Part shown: piece after piece, positions 59,402 to 64,000 of the stretch
How positions within the stretch are numbered: the stretch's first letter is position 1
Layout: each line of letters opens with the position of its first letter
Source of the DNA: Morella rubra
Taxonomy: Eukaryota > Streptophyta > Magnoliopsida > Fagales > Myricaceae
Assembly: GCA_003952965.2 (NCBI GenBank)
Contig: CM025851.1
Location: 29,189,243 to 29,253,242, forward strand
Direction: 5' to 3'
DNA: 64,000 nucleotides
Program-made: the position numbers and the translations under genes
Notes under the pieces: generated by a model
The model's database searches: none
What the model saw: only the letters and a program-made list of their open reading frames with translations
Told to the model about the DNA's origin: nothing

Positions 59402-61360
59402 TTAATCAGAATCTGATTCTTGCACGTTATCGCCCGATGCCTCATCCTCAGTAGAGTCGCTATCACTTTCGAACGAATCTTCGTCCCCACTTTCTTCGGT
59501 ATTCTCTTCAATTTCTGCTTCATCCCCCTCTGAAACATCGTTACTATCTATACGTCTTTTTTTCCGCCGATCAATTGCCTCAGAAGCTTGGATAACGTTT
59601 GGCGTAACATCATCCCTCCGTAGTGGATTAAGATTAAATTGTCGGAAGTCTATAAACAAGTCAATGGCATCGTCCTCTTGATACGCTTCATTCGCGATGG
59701 CTGCTCCCGATTCAATGTTTACATCAACTTCACCATCCGGATCCAGGCCGGGAATGTCATATGCATTTCTACACGACAACTTCTGCACGACTCGCCATGT
59801 AGGTCCATGCAGATTATCAACTAGATAAAACACTTGACTTGCTTGATTAGCCAAAACAAATGGATCTTCTAAGTACCACAGTCGGGAAGTGTTTATGCTC
59901 TTAAAGTTCTTGTCGATACGAATTCCACGGTGATCTCCGACATCCCACCAATCACACTTAAACAAATATATAGTATTTCCCCGCAAGTATTGCATGGCAC
60001 TTATAGTCAGTGTCTAAATTACACATTGGACATGCAACTTCCCTTTGGTACTCCATCCAGATAAATTGGCATATGCTGGAAAATCATTTATGGTCCATAT
60101 CAAAGATGCATGCATCTTAAATGTTGTCCCATCTGAAGCATCATGTGTCTCAACTCCATCTTCCCATAGTTGTTTCAACTCTTCCACTAAGGGTCGAAGA
60201 TATACATCAATATCATTTCCTGGTGACTTTTGACTCAGAATCAGAAGAGTCATTAGTGAAAATGGAACCTTCATACACCTCCATGGGGGTAAATTATATG
60301 GAAACACAACGACCGGCCAAATATTGTATGCATTGCTCATGTTTCCGAACTGATTAAACCCGTCAGAAGCAAGACCAAGGCGGACATTGCAGGCATCTTG
60401 AGCAAACCAATCGTGGTCCTTATCAAAATTCTTCCAAACTAATGAATCTGTAGGATGCCTCAAACTCTCCCCATCATCGACCGTTTTTCCTTATGCCATC
60501 TCATGTCAATTGCTACATCTTTTGTGGTAAACAAACGTTTAAGTCTAGGGATTAAAGGGAAATGACACAACACTTTTCTGGGAATTCGATTGCGCAAATC
60601 ATTTTCGAATTCCACCGGGACACCCCACATATCGGACATCTGTCTAACTCACTGTTTTCCTTCCAAAACAACACACAATCATTTTGACATGCATGGATTT
60701 TGTCATAACTAAACCCAAGATCCTTTCGCAATTGTTTCGCCTCGTAATACGATCCCGGTAACGTCTCCCCCTCTGGCAATGCCTCCTTAATCAACTGTAA
60801 CACCATATCAAATGCCTTAACCGACAACTTATTCTCCGACTTCACGTGCAACAACCGGACCGTAAATGACAACTTACTAAACTTGGTACATCCAGGATAC
60901 AATTCATGTTCTGCCTCTTCCCATAATTTATTAAATGGTGTCGAAGCCTCCGGTCCCCAAGTGGGGGTTTCCTTAATATTAGGGTTCTCCGTTTCAACCC
61001 TTGCCCCACCATCTAATCCGGCACGAACATCGTTAACATTTCCTCCATTCTATCAGAGTTATCTCCCTCTAAATCATCATCACTATATGGTAAGCTCGCA
61101 CCGGACTCTTGACTCAACTTTGAAGTAAGTTGAATACCCTCCCCGTGAAACACCCATGACTTATAGCTCACATCAAACCCATTAATGTATATATGATCTT
61201 CCATTTTATCCAACACTTGAAACACTACATTTCTGCACTTCCGACACGGACATCTGATCTGACCCTGAGAGTCTACACAACAAGCAGCCATACCGACAAA
61301 CCCACGACCCCCTCCGCATACTTTTCACCAAAACGATTTTTCTCGTAAACCCAACTTTTA
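59402..61360 (-). pseudogene. CACTA TNP2 transposase, copy 3, with internal deletion
   Basis: Shares the 1.68 kb deletion join with copy 2 but has lost a base near 60030, so the fusion is out of frame. The C-terminal part (59402-59995) is open and keeps the acidic tail (DEAEIEENTEESGDEDSFES) that copy 1 has lost to a frameshift. The N-terminal part is frameshifted at its ATG. Confidence 0.85.
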
Positions 61361-61741
61361 TCATTGCCACCAATCTAAAAAAATACACGAATTAAGTAAT
61401 TCATAAACACCCAATCATTGTAACTTGACTTTAAGCCCAGCTGATAGGTCCTATCCCATTCAAGATTGTGCATTTGGAGTTGAACATCAGTTCAACTTGT
61501 GTCCATCCATACCTCGAAAAAAATTCGGCAGCATCTCCCCCAGTCCCCAAATACACGTACCAGTGTTGGAGGCAAACGTCATCAACGATAGTTGTATGAC
61601 GTCATACACCAATGCTAGTAGTATACCCAGAAGACAAAAGGTAAATGATACCGAATTTCCTCCAAGACAGGACAGGACACAAGTACCGAACTCGTCCAAC
61701 CACGAATACACAATCTCAAACTGTCCATATTGTGGACAATT

Positions 61742-61793
61742 CAAGGTTATTACGCGATAAACACATATTTATCGCGTCTTAACCCTTGAACGG
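61742..61793. repeat. Large palindrome in CACTA copy 3
   Basis: Counterpart of the 52-bp palindrome in copy 1, with compensating similarity kept on both arms apart from one missing base. Confidence 0.65.
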
Positions 61794-61979
61794 GTCTACG
61801 GGTACACACATTATATCCCAAAAATAAACTCAAACATAACAAGTCAAAAACACTCCAATATTCATCCTCCATGCTTCTCAAACTGCATAATTTATTTCCA
61901 GAACTCAAGCACTTCAATAATCAAACATTCAATATAAAGCTCAAACATTATACATGTATCACTATTAAAAAAAATATGA

Positions 61980-63150
61980 GAATAATTAAATATGAGAATA
62001 CAATAAATGGTACACAAGGTTAATAACTTGCAATCTGCCTTAACCCGCGATCGAAGACGATCGATCAAAGACCGATCGATCGTCATTACATAGACGATCG
62101 ATCGCTGAATCTCCATCCAACACACGATCGATCGTCAGAATCTGGTGATCGATCGTGACTAACCCAGATCGACAAAACAGCTTGCCAGCCTCCCACACAC
62201 TCAAATCCACGCCCAAAACACTCACAAATCATCCTCATGCAATACTAATTCTAATATACATATTAAAAATACTCTAAGAAGCTCTAATCAACACAAATCC
62301 AATCCACAACACCCACGAATAGAAAATAAAAATAACACCAAATAACCAACGAAATCATTCATAAATCGTAGTGTAGGTTGAGGATATTACCTTTTGCACG
62401 AAATGTAGACCAAAACGAACTAAATTCACACCAAAATCTCACAAATGTCGCCCAAATTTTTCAATACTCACCCAGTTAAAAAACCAATGAATTTGAGCTT
62501 GGGCTTAACCTTAAGGACTTCTAAACACTCTCACAACTAAAAGACGGTATTTAGACAAAATTAAAGGAAAAAATAGCTCATTGCCGCGAGTCTCTAGTTT
62601 CCTCTTGTCGTGGGTGTGTTTTTGCTTCACCCACGGCTTTAGAGCATCCTGGCATTTCAAGCGCGATAAACACCGATCGATCGTACCAAGCATAAAATTT
62701 TCGATCCCGAGATTTTAGAACGATCGATCGGTGTATATACCATCGATCGGTTAGTAAACATCGATCTTGACGGATAACACCGATGGATCGGTGTGCATCT
62801 TAGTGATAACGATCGGTGTATTTAGTTGCAAAACAGAAAAATAAAAAATGATTTCTTGTTAAATTCTTTATATTAGTTATTTGATAAACCACTTATTTCG
62901 TTATTTTTGCCGACCAAAGGGTATATTGGTCATTTTACTTATATAAGTGTCGATAAAGAAATACAAATAGAAAAACACGTAAATGGTAATCAAAGTTTCT
63001 TCTGCATATCCACAGATAAACAGAAAATGTCTCAAATACGTAAATAAAAAAACCAAATCCAAATAAACACAAATGTCTCAAACAGATAAATAAAACCATA
63101 AATCAAAATGTATGTCCCAAATAGATATAAAAAAATAACATAAAAATTCA
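61980..63150. other. CACTA copy 3 segment absent from copy 1
   Basis: Non-coding DNA between the Transposase_32-like ORF and the TNP2 gene, with two CGATCGATCG clusters (about 62045-62155 and 62675-62820). Copy 1 is collapsed here to about 70 bp. Confidence 0.6.
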
Positions 63151-64000
63151 TCAACGTTGAACAACATCACAGAAAGTGGCCACATCATCAGGAATATCTC
63201 TGGGAATCCTCTGTGGATCTGCCTTCGTCTTGAAATCATCCAGAGTCTTTTTAATTTCTTCCAGCTGCTCGTTGACGTCCACCATATGAGCCACGACCGA
63301 CTTGTTGCGCAGCATTGTCACAGTGCACTCCCCATCGAAGGCGGTCGGAGCTCCTTCAGCCTGCTCCTCTAATGATTGCATCTGCCTCTCAACAGGCTGT
63401 AGAGTGGTTCATAGTCGTGCCGACACAGCTGTCGAGGTCCGCAAATAGCTGGGCCACCCATGGAGGAGGCACTGCAGGTGCTCCCGTCTCCATAGGTGCC
63501 TCTGACGCTGATGTCGAAGGTCGTGATGCCTCCTCTACGGCCGCCGCTACTCTACGAGCGAACCGTCGAGTCAATGCCCCCTCCTGGCCCCGGCTCCTGG
63601 ACAGAGTGAACTTGTTCAGCGCACTCTTAACCTCCTTACGTTTATCCAGGCAGCGATCACGACTCCCCGAGAAAATGAGGAACTGAGTCAGAAACACGCC
63701 GTATGGGAGGCTATATTCCTTAATTCCCAAGCCTCATCCATAATCAGCTCGAACATGTACAACGGAAAATCTATCCACGTCTGCTGACCCAGTAAGAGCA
63801 TGCACTGAGCTCTCATGAACGGACACTCGGTGGAATGAGTTCTGCCATCGACGTTCGGCGTCCAGATAAGGTGCAAAATCCACCAAAACTCACTCTACTT
63901 GATTATGCTGCGCACCACTGCAGAGGTCTTCCTAGTCATCAACGTCCACAAATCTTGCTCTGATATCCTCTGTTCATCATCAGAGGTACCGCCAGGAAAC
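63151..64000 (-). pseudogene. Transposase_32-like ORF of CACTA copy 3, partial
   Basis: The C-terminal half of the ORF seen at 29204-30120 in copy 1, here with the end preserved. Segments read TPNVDGRTHSTECPFMRAQC, LLLGQQTWIDFPLYMFE, TQFLIFSGSRDRCLDK, FTLSRSRGQEGALTRRF, PWVAQLFADLDSCVGTT, and a C-terminal helical part (VNEQLEEIKKTLDDFK) ending at 63151. Frameshifts fall near 63385, 63730 and 63880. The N-terminus lies beyond the window. The basic RSRGQEG patch and terminal coiled coil suggest nucleic-acid binding and self-association, an inference. Confidence 0.55.

Larger units (their letters stand above)
49120..61652. repeat. Second copy of a 12 kb segmental duplication
   Basis: Corresponds to 36039-48222. 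The order is the same: CACTA right end, GLR fragment, long-TIR element, RNase H fragment, inverted CACTA. Offsets are 13081 (to about 53190), 12745 (54.2-55.1 kb, after loss of one inner-TIR repeat) and about 13410 (from 55.3 kb, after an extra tandem unit). The part from 50041 to about 53190 shows no difference that I noticed; flanks differ by scattered substitutions and indels. Confidence 0.92.
56862..64000 (-). mobile_element. CACTA transposon copy 3, inverted, runs off the window
   Basis: Starts CACTACAAAAAAATTTAAC at 56862 after the same flanking TCT as copy 2. It carries the TNPA-like gene, a TNP2 gene with the same 1.68 kb deletion as copy 2 (join near 60000), and, unlike the assembled part of copy 2, the upstream region with the Transposase_32-like ORF. 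About 1.1 kb at 62000-63150 has no counterpart in copy 1, including extra CGATCGATCG words at 62040-62160 and 62670-62820. Confidence 0.92.

Noticed and set aside
1..64000. tRNA, rRNA or other structured RNA genes
   Set aside because: None was recognised by eye; the tRNA-like words found are retroelement primer-binding sites.

Overview
The window is nuclear DNA of a seed plant, most likely a eudicot. The evidence is a pair of CYP82-type cytochrome P450 loci, a plant glutamate-receptor-like (GLR) gene, AT-rich intergenic DNA, introns with plant-type GT/AG sites, and plant lineages of transposable elements (Ty1/copia, Ty3/gypsy, hAT with a TTF-type zinc finger, CACTA/En-Spm with TNP2 and Transposase_24 genes). 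I cannot name the species. I found no demonstrably intact host gene: every host-like locus carries stops, frameshifts, insertions or truncations. Many lesions are one-base indels, some in homopolymers, so part of the damage could be sequencing error.

Region 1 (about 1.3-18.8 kb, host genes on the minus strand) holds two CYP82 copies that share their 3' flank and a TATA box about 65-75 bp upstream of the ATG. Copy 1 (1.7-4.66 kb) is wrecked and carries a roughly 1 kb terminal-inverted-repeat element in exon 2. Copy 2 (16.74-18.72 kb) is complete over two exons except for one in-frame stop at codon 61. Between and around them lie two hAT-type MITE candidates, a short poly-A retroposon, a young but defective Ty1/copia element with 5-bp target duplications, and a 3.55 kb hAT element with a decayed transposase. 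Region 2 (18.8-25.7 kb) is mostly transposon debris: a decayed inverted-repeat element and a Ty3/gypsy gag remnant lying between two 260-bp direct repeats.

Region 3 (25.7-37.5 kb) is a GLR pseudogene on the minus strand. A 9.14 kb CACTA element (copy 1, 27819-36959) sits inside the exon that encodes the first ligand-binding lobe. It carries three coding regions: a candidate 'putative plant transposon protein' ORF (Transposase_32-like), a TNP2-type transposase followed by DUF4218/DUF4216-type segments, and a Transposase_24 (TNPA-like) gene with a coiled-coil tail. Both ends are packed with a TTTCGTCACTAAA-type repeat and, just inside it, with dozens of copies of a palindromic CGATCGATCG motif.

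Region 4 (36-64 kb) is a large duplication. The block CACTA end / GLR fragment / 4.2 kb long-TIR element / LINE-like RNase H fragment / inverted CACTA copy occurs at 36.04-48.22 kb and again at 49.12-61.65 kb, separated by an 897-base N gap. The GLR to long-TIR part is near-identical between copies, so recent tandem duplication and false (haplotypic) duplication in the assembly both have to be considered. The long-TIR element carries its own Transposase_32-like gene, so two structurally different transposons in this window appear to carry related accessory proteins.
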